A DNA stretch of 64,000 bases, taken from the NCBI RefSeq assembly GCF_910592395.1, contig NC_088319.1, positions 3,970,001 to 4,034,000 on the forward strand. Reading direction: 5' to 3'. This DNA comes from Lineus longissimus. Its lineage: Eukaryota; Nemertea; Pilidiophora; Heteronemertea; Lineidae. The notes under the pieces were generated by a model. The model made no database searches. It saw only the letters and a list, made by a program, of their open reading frames with translations, and had not been told where the DNA came from. This document shows positions 50,111-60,444 of the stretch, piece by piece. Every line of letters starts with the position of its first letter. Positions within the stretch are counted from its first letter, which is position 1. The translations under genes were made by a program, and so were the position numbers.

Positions 50111-52979
50111 TGTTAAGAATTACTAGTATTGAACGATTACAAACTGAGAACTGGATTGTGCCCAAGAACAAGTTCAGTTCAAGATATGCATGGCACAAAA
50201 ATAAAACATCAATTCAAACTGAACAGTCTCTCCTCATGATATACTGGAGAAGTGATGCCTATAACAATTAGTAGTACTAGCATATACCCATGGAGCGGGC
50301 AAAGTTGAAATGTAATATACATTAGTTAAATGGGCACGTTGATTGAGCTACATTAAATTTCTAACGTTACTGAAGTTTTATTAACGGTTAAACACGAAAT
50401 TAACTGCATTTAGGGACTTATTGCTGCTATCTACATGCAACCCCCAATAGATTGATTGGAGTACGCTATTTTGCACAATGCATTGAGACCAGTGACAGCA
50501 GGTCCTGTTCCAAATACGGCCCTCACATATTAGGCATATCACCTACCCACTATAACGTCCGCTCACGACGTCATTGCGGGTCTCGTAGGATTATAAGGAA
50601 GATAACTCTCATTTGGTAAACTCTTGTATTTTACCTCTATTGCCTGAGGTGAAACTGTAAAGACATATAAGATGACAGTGTCAATACATCTCTAAACTAC
50701 AACTAAAAGACAAATCTCATCAAGTCACAACCTGAAGACAGGACGTCTTGAAGACACCATACGGTGCTGCCACCTGCGAGAAACACTACGCACTATAACA
50801 ATGTACACTGTACTGTGCACATGCAACACAGGATAGAAATTGGACAGGGGTTGTGCCCTTACTTGAGCCTAAAAACAAGAGGAACTTCCTCCAATTGCAA
50901 GATCTATGGTTTAACTTGTGTTAATCAATGTACTAACGGAGGTATTTAGACAATAAAGACCGAATAGATGACAAATCAGTTCGCACGAAGCAGGTGACTA
51001 AAACCCGGGAACAACACAACTGTTTATTGATACCCTGACTGCATGTTCCGGTAGGCCACTCTGCAGAATTTGCCTTATCACTCAGGTCAGTGTTTCTCGA
51101 ATAGAACTAAAATAGAACAGGCTAATCATTAATCTCCCTGCTAATACCCTGCACCATGGACCAGGTTGTATAGCACTACATACGTGCTGGAAGCTAATAC
51201 TGATGTGGCAGGGAGAATATGCGTGAAGTTTGTGTATGCTTTTGAGAATGAGCGGAGCTCTCCAGTCGACGTGCTCTCTGAAAAGTTGTTATTTATTCTA
51301 AAACCACGAAGATATTCTACGTATGACACCCTCAGTGACACTCTTACATATGATCCAGACCTACTTCAGCTACATATTCATTGGCTGGCATTGGTAGAAT
51401 CCATTCAGTATTTATTGGAGATTGCTTTTTTTTATGTATGATGGGATACTTTTAGGACGTATATTTTCAACAAAGTTCTTTCAGTCCGGAATCTTTTTGT
51501 CCGATTGTTTGGGTGGAGGTATTCTGAAGAAATCATGTTTACGTTGGTTGCCCTTACCATTGTTGTTTCCAGAGTGTTTTTTAGGTTTACTTGTCCCTGA
51601 TAGATATTTACCTCAACATTTTAAATTTTTAGCTCAGCTGACAAAGTCAGCGGAGCTAGTAGAATAGCTGTTCAAATGGTGTCCGTCCTGCAATCCATCC
51701 ATCCATCCATCTAGGGACCCATCTGTGGACAAAATTGGACATTTCTGACCGGAAAGGCTGAGCCACTTCGTTAACGGTGCTAAATTAGGAGTTGCCCAAG
51801 GTGAACTCAGAAACGAAAAATCAGCGCGATCCGACCTGTATTAAGAGAATGAGGTCATTTCGCGTTTAGATTTCTTTCCCTTTTTACCTCGGTCCACAGA
51901 GCAAATATTGTTTTCAAATGTGGCTGAATATTTTTAAATATTTTTTCATTTTTTACTTTTAATGGAATTAATATAGTTTTCACGCCAGTTGGCGCTGCAG
52001 GCACATTGACTGAATTTTGGCGATTTCAAATTTGGCGGTGGCTCAACTTTTTGCAAGCAGTGCTGCTGATTGGCCAATCGATAGAAGAGATGCCACCATT
52101 TCAAAATGGCGGTAGTCGCTGCTTCAATGAAGGTGAGTGAAATTTCTCATGTTCAATCGGTTGATACTCTTTTAATCAACATGACCATGTACCTGAAATT
52201 TGTTTAGGTACTGAAAAGAGTCTATATAATTCAGATTTATCAATAGTTTTTTATAGTATTGCGGAAATTTTGTGCACAAATTAGCGAAAGTTGGTGCTCG
52301 TCTCATGTCATTTTAGAGCGAGAAATTTGTTTCCGTCGATCTCTACCAGTGAAAAATCGCTTGCATAGCTTCGATTGTTTGTGAAAATAAGTATCTGAAC
52401 TTGGTTTCAAATAGTCTAGAGAGTTACCTTTGTGGTGATACATATGGTATGTGATAAATATTTGTGGAATTTGTGAAATTCGGGTTTTCAAACGTGCCGA
52501 TGATGCAAGTGATCTCGCGTGAATTTTGCAAGTCCTGATAGTGATATGTCGACCGGGTGTCAAAAATCACTCGCCTAAATTCAATTCAAAGATCGAAAAT
52601 AATATCTGAACTTCGTTTCAAATAGCCTACGCAATTATCATTTCGGTGATATATAATGCATGCATGTAATAATTGATTAATCTGCCTAAAACGCGCAATT
52701 AAAACGGCGAAAGATCTTGATAAACACTCTGGTGGCGGTCGCACTAAACAACGACCGGTAGGGCCCGGAGTCTGGCGGAGAAAAAAAGGTAGCGCCCGGA
52801 GGTTGAATCGGGATTTTTATGCACTTTTAACTGTATATATATGTTGTTAAGATGTATTTCTAACAGTTCTGTAACTTTGATGACCAAGCTTGCACCCAAA
52901 GTTGGTGAAATTGATGCTTGTTTATGGACTGCGCTAGCGACCGGAGAATTCGCCGTCGGTCATTTGAATGAATTACTGT
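50111..52979. other. Intergenic region, little recognised
   Basis: Contains at 51629-51720 a hairpin start (agctcagctgac...gtcagcggagct) followed by a catccatccatcc run, structurally like the left end of the GCTCACC elements. Otherwise nothing is recognised. Confidence 0.4.
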
Positions 52980-53131
52980 CGTTTCGCTACATTGCCAGTT
53001 CGCTACAAGTCGTTTCGCTACATGTGGCGGTCGTTTCGCTACATGGTAGGTCGTTTCGCTACATGGGTGGAGCCGTTTCGCTACATGATGGGTATGGTCG
53101 TTTCGCTACATGGAGGACGTTTCGCTACATG
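52980..53131. repeat. Cluster of TTTCGCTACAT motifs
   Basis: Seven exact copies of tttcgctacat and one partial one, all in the same orientation, with irregular spacing of roughly 15-30 nt, within 150 bp. It lies just beyond the 3' end of the MULE transposase gene. Confidence 0.9.
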
Positions 53132-53140
53132 GGTGGAGAC

Positions 53141-53469
53141 GAGCGAGCCAACGTGAAGGCCTTGCAAAGGCCTCCAAATCTGCGTTGAAGTGCGTTTGAA
53201 TGACCCCTGTCAATCAATAATAAGTACGTATACACGGATACAGACGATTGAGCGAGCCAACGCGAAGGCCTTGCAAAGGCCTCCAAATCTGCGTTGAAGT
53301 GCGTTTGAATGACCCCTGTCAATCAATAATAAGTACGTATACACGGATAGACGATTGAGCGAGCCAACGCGAAGGCCTTGCAAAGGCCTCCAAATCTGCG
53401 TTGAAGTGCGGTTGAATGACCCCTGTCAATCAATAATAAGTACGTAATTGAGCGAGCCAATGCGAATGG
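53141..53469. repeat. Tandem array, about 107-bp unit, three copies
   Basis: Starts at 53141, 53250, 53357 and a partial at 53450, each with gagcgagccaacgcgaaggc, ccttgcaaaggcctccaaat and gacccctgtcaatcaataat. It lies directly downstream of the transposase stop codon. Confidence 0.92.
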
Positions 53470-53473
53470 ATGT

Positions 53474-54455
53474 CTATGAGGTTACTGGTCCATTCAAGTG
53501 CGAACAAACTCTCAACAACTGTTCTGTCGTTATCTCCCCGTCGCTGTAATCGTCCCATGCCTTAAAGATACGTCTTTGAAGCGCAACGTACTTCTTTCGC
53601 TGTATTCTGCGCAACTTGCCCTCAGAAACCAGCCGTACCTGAAGATGCGCAATTTGCGCTTCTGAATTCAAGAGGTTGATCAACTGGTAGAAAGGGAGAC
53701 CGCTGCGTCCTCTGGCCCGTCTGTTTATCGCGTTATGCCACCCCTCGACGTCATTGTTCGTCCGTATGGGTGACATGTACACGCTCCAAGAAGTTTCATT
53801 CCAGTTCGGATTATCGAACCACGTATTCTCGATGTGCGTCACCAATTGCGACAGAGGCTGCGAGGTTGCCCTTGTTTTCATTACATCGAAAATCTCGCGT
53901 ATCCTGTCGGCGGGAAGGAATGGTAGGGCCATTAACTTCTTTATGTAGTCGTGTGCACTTTTATCGTTCGCGTAGGCCGTTTGCAAGCCGAGTTCTTGGA
54001 CTTTCCGCCAAATTGCTTGGGTCCAGTGGAACAGACATCCTGTGATTTTGATGCCTGGAAATACTCGGCGGAAAGCCCCCCACATGGCACTTTCAAAGTC
54101 AATAACGATGTTATCGACGCGAACCTCTCCGACAATCTCCTTCAACCTTTGCAAGATTGCTTTATAATCGCGCTTCTTTCGGCCGGACATCAATGCAAAC
54201 GCGAGGGGCAACTGTTTAGTGTCTTCCCCACTCTTGACGAAGGCGTTAATAGAGAAAAGCTGTTTGAAGGGCGACCGGCAAAGTTTAAACGTGGCCTCAG
54301 CGTACCAGGTCTTTGCTTTACTCAGGAGGTGGATTTGTTCATCTGTTGCGAAGATGAAATGCCGGCGATCTCGGACATTAATGTCAGCTTTTAAAAAATT
54401 TTCAGCGACGTGGTCCTCTTGGAGCTCAAATTCTAAGTCTGTGGGATCTTGCGGG
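53474..54455 (-). pseudogene. MULE (Mutator-like) transposase domain, frameshifted from its N-terminal part
   Basis: The frame opens near 54455 (DPTDLEFEL, then HFIFATDEQIHLLSKAKTWY) and runs to the stop at 53474. Recognisable MULE features: TFKLCRSPFKQLFSINAFVK, PLAFALMSGRKKRDYK, VIDFESAMWGAFRRVFPG with the second catalytic Asp, GCLFHWTQAIWRKVQELGL (C-x2-H), and NNDVEGWHNAIN with the Glu. The first catalytic Asp, expected in WYxDATFK, is Glu here. The upstream FLYWCH frame ends at 54433 in the other register, so one base appears to be missing near 54453. With the LTR insertion this makes the copy inactive. Confidence 0.85.
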
Positions 54456-55485
54456 GATTCTTCTGGCGAAAGCGATTAGTTGCTCTGGTTAAGCAGCTCA
54501 TTTTCGGTAGCGAAGGACATGGACCTGAGTTCACGTGCTCAAGAAGGACTTCAGTCACAATAGCGGATGCTGACTTGTACACGTTTTCGGCGGCTTTATC
54601 TTTCATGGACGCGGTTATCTTGGAGACGACTGCTGCACCTGGTTGTGCTTGATGGTTATGCGGATTTTTCCCAACAATAAATTGGTCCCCCTTTGGTGTC
54701 ACCATAGCGCGACACGGATTATGCTTCGGCCGGATCGTGCATTGCCAATCAGTTGTAGTATTGTTATTACGACGGCGCATAACGTTGTACGTGTAACCGT
54801 GGCTGTCAATCAATTTGTTTCTTGACCGTTTAGTCCCGTCGTCAACGATTTGAAACGTCAATTCGAAGTCTTCCGCGGCCGGCCAAATTGAATTAGGTTC
54901 CTCAATGGATGATTCATTTATCTCCGGAATTCGTACGTCAGGTCGAACAATGTATGTCTGATCTCCGCGTGGTAAAGTCTCGTCTTCGAGCAGTGTGGAG
55001 GCATGCGTTGGCGATGGTGGAGTTATGTCCCGGAATAGGTACATACTGACGTTGGCGGTGGGGTCAGGTGAGGCGGCGGCGGAAATCTCCCGCATAGGTG
55101 GCGATGGACTTTCGCATAGTGTAGTAGAGACGTTGGCGGTGGGGTCAGGTAAGACGTCGGAAATGTCCATCATTGGTGGTGGATTTTCGCGTGGCGTAGT
55201 GACGTCCGCGGTGCCAGTGGGGTCAGGTGAATCGTCGGAAATGTCTAACATAAGTGGTGGACTTTCGCGTGGCATACTGACGTCTGTGGTGGAGTCAGGT
55301 GAGTCGGCGGAAATGTCTATCATGGGTGGTGGACTTTGGCGAAGAGGATTAGTGACGACGTCGGCGGTGGGGTCAGAGACGGCGGAAATGTCAATCGTTG
55401 GCGGTGCCGGTGGGTCAGCAGTAGTCGGACTTGATGTAATCACTTTGCGCTTGCGCTTGTTGGGCTGTTCGTCATGGACCAAGGT
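54433..55485 (-). pseudogene. MULE gene middle part: Ser/Pro/Asp repeats and FLYWCH zinc finger
   Basis: Continues the reading frame of 61971-62872 after removal of the LTR element and one target duplication (the distance is then a multiple of three). It starts with a basic KRKRKVITSS (possible nuclear signal), followed by about five imperfect repeats of about 30 residues of the type DPTADV-PRESPPPMxDIS. A FLYWCH-type finger comes next (GYTYNVMRRRN, DWQCTI, NPCRAMV, NPHNHQ) and then an ALPK-like basic end. The frame terminates at 54433, probably by a one-base deletion. The ORF has no ATG at its start; it is the internal part of a split gene. Confidence 0.82.
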
Positions 55486-55756
55486 TGTCGTTTAGTTTGA
55501 CAAGAATGTTTCGTAGTTTTACTTGCAGTAACTCAAAGATGCTAACACAAGGAGTTCTTGATGATAACTGGTTTATTTGATCGTATAGTGGTAATATGTA
55601 TGGTTAGGTACTACAAAGAACATAATCTTAATCTTATAAGTATGCTGCAACTTCCTGTCTTGAAAGGGGTTGCTAATCTGTGTGGAGACAGAGAGTCTAG
55701 GAACAGAATTACCACAAGGGTCCCTTGTGGGAAACAGCCTTGGGCAATATTCGACA
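55486..55756 (-). repeat. 3' LTR of the BEL/Pao element
   Basis: 271 bp, identical by eye to 61700-61970. The minus-strand purines ggagga next to it (55757-55763) are the likely short polypurine tract. Confidence 0.93.
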
Positions 55757-56250
55757 TCCTCCGCGGCCAACAAAATGAGTTAATTACTCTGATTAAAACA
55801 CGAGCTTATCCTGCTGATCCAACTACAGTCAAAACAACAATCAAGAAATTACACATAATCTAATCTAAAGCATAGAGGCAACCAAAGGTTATGAATGGAG
55901 GAAACTAAATTAGTTTGAAGTCAAAAGTCAGTGTTACTATATATAACAGTCAATGAAGCAGAAGAGCTTAGAGTCATGATGCAAGCTCGTAAGTATGCAC
56001 AGTCCAAAACTAAGAACAAATGTGCACGGCCCATGCCTATGCCAATGGAAGTTAATATACACTGCAAACAGACATAAAAAGGTCTCTTGAATGTAGACGC
56101 AATATAAAACAATAAATGATAATGACTTATTTCACCTAAAGTGACGATACTAATTAAACATTATCCAAACATATGGAAGTGAATCACTTAAAAATATTTC
56201 CAAATTATACTCCAAGCAGACTAATCACTGTCAACAAACAAGTCATAAAG
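55757..56250 (-). other. BEL/Pao 3' untranslated internal region
   Basis: Between the pol stop and the 3' LTR. AT-rich, no env or accessory ORF recognised. Confidence 0.6.
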
Positions 56251-59200
56251 TCAGTTTTCAGACTGATCGCGGATTTTCATTTTCGCGATTGCAGCAGAAT
56301 TGCGGATTGGCCTCGTTGGAGGCGCAGTGTTATCGGGCGAAGTGTCTTTTTTGTCATAATCCGCACAGTTTATTTCGAGAGGATAGAGATGCGCGACGGC
56401 ACGATTTGATATTCCAGAGTTTGTTTTCACCTTTGCTACTCGAGTGAGGCCATCGGGGCCGGTCAGAAGATCAATCACTATACCTAGTCTCCAGTTGCGG
56501 CGCGGGTGGTCCTTGTCATACACAATGAAAACATCGCCCTTTTTGATCACATTGTTCACAGCGTTTTGCTTTTTGAGTTCATGAGCGTGGCGTTGGCGAA
56601 GTGCTGCCAGATATTCGTTCTGGAAGCGAGTTTTGAAATTCTGAATTAATTGTGAGCGGCGGAAAGCAATCTTTTCTAAATGTTCTTTACCAATGTAGTC
56701 TTTGTCAAATTGAGATTCATCTAAGTCCTGACTTGGCAAGAGTTCAATCAAGCGACCGTGCAACAAATGGTTTGGGGAGAGGATTGATAACTCCTCCAAT
56801 TCTGACGCGACATACGTAAGCGGTCTGTTGTTTACAATGGCTTGGATCTCCTTGATTAAGGTCTGAAGCTCAGCAAGACAAACTAAAGATTTTCCTAAAA
56901 CCTTTTTGATCGCGGTTTTGCTGGTCCCAATACAACGTTCATGGACTCCGGCCATCCAACTAGCTTGCACCGGAATGTAGCGAAATTTGATGCGTTTTTC
57001 GGCGAAATGATTTTGAGTGTCTCTATGTCGCACGATCTGATACATGCGTTTTAGTTCGGTTTCACTGCTCGTAAACGTTTTTGCATTGTCACAATAAATC
57101 ACTGATGGGGTTGAATGGCTGGAACAGAATCTACGAAAAGCGCGCAGGAAAGAAGATGTGGTGATGTCTTCCACTATTTCTAGAGTTATATGTCGCGTGG
57201 CACAGCATGTGAAGAGACAGAGGTAAACTTTCTTAGTTTTTCCGTACATTTTTACTAACAAATGTCCTGTAAAGTCAATCGCTGTGGCTGAGTATGGTTT
57301 TGCTTCGTCAAGCCTGAATTTGGGTAAGGGCGGAGCATGTGGTGTTTGATACGCCCGACCTGAAACTTTACGGCAGATAACGCATCCTTTTAGGATTTTT
57401 CGCACTGCACTTCGCATCGATGTTATCCAGAACTTTGTCCTGATTTGAGCCATGGTGGCCCCAACTCCGTAGTGAAAGACAGTTCTGTGTGAATCCAGTA
57501 TTATCAGGTTGGTGAGATGGCAAATTCGTGGCAATAGAATTGGCAGTTTCATCTCATGATCGTAGATTGGGTGATTTCGAACCCTCCCCGCGCAGCGCAA
57601 GATACCATCATCGGATAACACGAGACCAAGCTGATGGACTAAGGGTGGCGAGCGTTTGAGTTTTCCTTTCCCGTTTTGGAGAGATTTGAGACGGGCGATA
57701 ATATCTGGATAAGCCGCAAGCTGGGCCGATTTAATCCATTGTTTCTCAGCATCATTGAGGTTTTCAGCGGTAATATCATGGGCGTTTGATCCAAACGCAG
57801 AGTTCACGTACGTGGTGACACGTAGCAGTTTTTTGTAGTCACTGAAACGTTCAATGTCAATCACTTTGGCAATTCCCTGATCTTTGTTATGGTGAAATTC
57901 ATTGTCCATTTCTAGTGTCGCCGTCAGTAATGCAGTGGAGTTTTCCACTTTGAGTTGATCGACGGGCCAGTCGCTGAAATCCTTTTGTAGCCACTCTGGG
58001 CCAGTAAGCCAGTCTGATCGTGCAAGTTCAGTATATGACGATCCTCGTGATAGAATATCTGCCATGTTATCCTCCGATTTCACGTGATACCATTCATCTA
58101 ACTCTGTGTTAGATCTGATCTGTTCGACGCGATTTTTTACAAATGGAGTCAATTTTTTGTCTGAATTGATCCAGTGTAGCGCTACCTGCGAATCGGTTAG
58201 GTAGAGCATAGTGATGATGGGATAGGATTCCGCGTAGGTTTCCTTCAGCCACTGTCCGTATTTCGAGCCAATGACCATTGCCTGCAGCTCGCATTTGGGT
58301 GTTGTGTATCCTGAGTTTGACACAAGCTTGTTTTTGGAGCCAAGTAGCCGAATGTTATTGTCTCGTTTCATGTATACCACACATGCTGATGCAGTTACTG
58401 GAGTTCCATCGCAGAACACCACTAGAGTAACAGGCGAATCTGACCTCATGCCAAGTCCGCGGGGTATGTTAAAGTCTGATGCTCGAGAAATAGATATCCG
58501 GATTTTGTCCCATTGTTTGACTTCCTCAGGTGTCAGTGGTTCATCCCACGATTTTTCTTTGGACCACAGTTCATTTACAAACTTTCGTGCGGGAACAATC
58601 AATGGCGAAACATAACCTAACGGGTCGAAAACAGATGACGTTTCTGAAAGGACCTGACGTTTGGTGACCAAGTCAGTTTTTGGGAAAGACTTCGGAGCTA
58701 AAGCTAGAGTGTCATTCACTGTATTCCATTTCAAACCCAAGGTTGTGACCGCCGTGGCGCTTTTTGTGGACATGTTTTCTGCTCTGGCGTGGTCAGTGAG
58801 GGCGGCTGAGTTGCTAGCCCACTGTCGGAGTAGGAAAGACCCTTCACTCATGATGTGCCTCGACCGAGCGTAATAATCCAATGCTTCAGCGTCACTGTTC
58901 ACAGATGTGAGAAGATTGTCAACATAGAGTTTCTTTGCCATATCCTTGGCGATTGGATCGCTATGGTTATCTAAGTGTTCCGTTAAAACAATAGCCAATG
59001 AGAAGGGGCTTGAAACATTTCCGAATATCACTGTATTGCAGTGATACGGGATGACCTCTTTGTTGGGGTCATTGTCTTTGTACCAAAGGAACCGGACATA
59101 TTTTCTTTCGCTTTCCAGCAATTTCACGGAAAGAAAAGCTCGAGCTATGTCGGCCACTAAACCAACTTTTCGCGTGCGGAAAAGTGTCAATAACTGGGGA

Positions 59201-60441
59201 AGATCGGTGATCATCTTAGGCCCTTCGTACAGACAAGTGTTCAATGAAGGTTGACCGCAGCTAGCATCAAATACTATCCTCAGTGGAGTGGTTTCGCTAT
59301 CTTTGAGGATGTAAAAATGTGGTAGATAGTAGCAGTCTTTTTCCAGGAGGGCAGTTTCGGGGTTTTTTACTTCTTCTACCCAACCTTTCTGTATATTTTC
59401 TTTCATCACCTTACAATAGGCTGGCATCAGGTTCAGACGTTTCAATCTGGTAGCCGTCTGCAGAAGGCGTCCCCGGCTTGCATTGAGATTGTTTGGCAGT
59501 TCCGGGTGATCGGCTCTCCATGGCAAGGGTACGTGGTATTCTCCATCAATGAACTGAATACGATCAGCATAAGCCTGTTGAAAGTTTGCATCTTGTGCGT
59601 CGAATTTGAGATGTTCAAATGTCTGTGCGCTATTAGATTCCACGGTTTTGAAATCGTATGGGCATGGATACATTTCACCAGAGAAGCGATTGTCAAGATT
59701 GAAATCATAATTCAGAGTTAATGTTGTTGTACTTACAGTCGAAGGAGCTGTTGTGGATTGATGCAAGGGCCCTGATACAAAACATCCGAGATTTGAGAAT
59801 TGAAGCATTGGTCCTTCTCCTTTAACCATTTTGCTTTCCAGAAAAAGGTACGCGCTGTCGCATCCAATCAAACAGTTTACTTTGAAAATGTCATCATGAT
59901 AATCATCTGCAAGATTTTCACGGGCGACATAATCAAATTCAAGACATTTGTTCCATCCAGGGCGAGCAATCGGTTTGACAATTTCGTCACATATCATAAC
60001 ATCCATATCGACTTCTCCGTCAGATGTTGCCACTCCCACCGTTGCGATATCGTACACCTTGCGGGTGGTATGACCTCCGAATCCGTGAACAAACATCGTT
60101 TTACGGCGGTGCGCTTTGAGATCGAGTTTTCTGGCAATTTCAGTCGTTACGTATGAATGCATGCTTCCACGATCAATGAGCACTGATGCTCTGCACTTAG
60201 AATCCGCGTTTATCAAGAATATTTTCCCGGTTTCCAAAAGAATAGGGTTATCAGGTTTCGCGGAGACTAGGTTGTGTGACGATCCCTGACCAACACTCAT
60301 AGCAGTTGCTTGGTCGGGGGTTACGGTTTCCGTTTGAGAATTTCCGCTAGCTGACGATAATCCATTTTCTGACAATAATCCATTTTTTGACGATAATCCA
60401 TTTTTTGACGATAATCCATTTTGCGACGGTACCTCTCCTAG
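56251..60441 (-). CDS. BEL/Pao Pol polyprotein (protease, RT, RNase H, integrase)
   Basis: Open in the gag frame from just after the gag TGA to the stop at 56251; there is no ATG at its start, so translation probably comes by readthrough. Order: four copies of a six-residue SKNGLS-like repeat; DUF1758 aspartic protease with LIDRGSMHSYV; reverse transcriptase (PLRIVFDASC, VADIARAFLSVKL, KKLYVDNLLTS); RNase H-like region (VVFCDGTPV, LYLTDSQVALHW); integrase zinc domain (SHRTVFHYG, CVICRK) and D-D-E core (AIDFTG, VIYCDNAKTF, AGVHERCIG); C-terminal DUF5641-like RRNWRLGIVIDLLTGPDG. Two odd residues: the protease triad reads DRG rather than DSG/DTG, and the RT box reads YVDN rather than YVDD. The frame is otherwise intact. 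Confidence 0.92.
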   Translation of the reverse strand, partial: LGEVPSQNGLSSKNGLSSKNGLLSENGLSSASGNSQTETVTPDQATAMSVGQGSSHNLVSAKPDNPILLETGKIFLINADSKCRASVLIDRGSMHSYVTTEIARKLDLKAHRRKTMFVHGFGGHTTRKVYDIATVGVATSDGEVDMDVMICDEIVKPIARPGWNKCLEFDYVARENLADDYHDDIFKVNCLIGCDSAYLFLESKMVKGEGPMLQFSNLGCFVSGPLHQSTTAPSTVSTTTLTLNYDFNLDNRFSGEMYPCPYDFKTVESNSAQTFEHLKFDAQDANFQQAYADRIQFIDGEYHVPLPWRADHPELPNNLNASRGRLLQTATRLKRLNLMPAYCKVMKENIQKGWVEEVKNPETALLEKDCYYLPHFYILKDSETTPLRIVFDASCGQPSLNTCLYEGPKMITDLPQLLTLFRTRKVGLVADIARAFLSVKLLESERKYVRFLWYKDNDPNKEVIPYHCNTVIFGNVSSPFSLAIVLTEHLDNHSDPIAKDMAKKLYVDNLLTSVNSDAEALDYYARSRHIMSEGSFLLRQWASNSAALTDHARAENMSTKSATAVTTLGLKWNTVNDTLALAPKSFPKTDLVTKRQVLSETSSVFDPLGYVSPLIVPARKFVNELWSKEKSWDEPLTPEEVKQWDKIRISISRASDFNIPRGLGMRSDSPVTLVVFCDGTPVTASACVVYMKRDNNIRLLGSKNKLVSNSGYTTPKCELQAMVIGSKYGQWLKETYAESYPIITMLYLTDSQVALHWINSDKKLTPFVKNRVEQIRSNTELDEWYHVKSEDNMADILSRGSSYTELARSDWLTGPEWLQKDFSDWPVDQLKVENSTALLTATLEMDNEFHHNKDQGIAKVIDIERFSDYKKLLRVTTYVNSAFGSNAHDITAENLNDAEKQWIKSAQLAAYPDIIARLKSLQNGKGKLKRSPPLVHQLGLVLSDDGILRCAGRVRNHPIYDHEMKLPILLPRICHLTNLIILDSHRTVFHYGVGATMAQIRTKFWITSMRSAVRKILKGCVICRKVSGRAYQTPHAPPLPKFRLDEAKPYSATAIDFTGHLLVKMYGKTKKVYLCLFTCCATRHITLEIVEDITTSSFLRAFRRFCSSHSTPSVIYCDNAKTFTSSETELKRMYQIVRHRDTQNHFAEKRIKFRYIPVQASWMAGVHERCIGTSKTAIKKVLGKSLVCLAELQTLIKEIQAIVNNRPLTYVASELEELSILSPNHLLHGRLIELLPSQDLDESQFDKDYIGKEHLEKIAFRRSQLIQNFKTRFQNEYLAALRQRHAHELKKQNAVNNVIKKGDVFIVYDKDHPRRNWRLGIVIDLLTGPDGLTRVAKVKTNSGISNRAVAHLYPLEINCADYDKKDTSPDNTAPPTRPIRNSAAIAKMKIRDQSEN

Positions 60442-60444
60442 TCA
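60442..60444 (-). promoter_or_regulatory. Putative readthrough stop codon between gag and pol (TGA CTA G)
   Basis: The minus strand reads caa caa TGA cta gga. UGA followed by CUAG is an established readthrough context in animal mRNAs and some viruses. Gag and pol are in the same frame with no other stop between them. Confidence 0.6.

Noticed and set aside
51166-51441. ORF of 91 codons
   Set aside because: No recognisable product, no splice context.
52841-53188. ORF of 115 codons
   Set aside because: Mostly the TTTCGCTACAT repeat cluster in translation.
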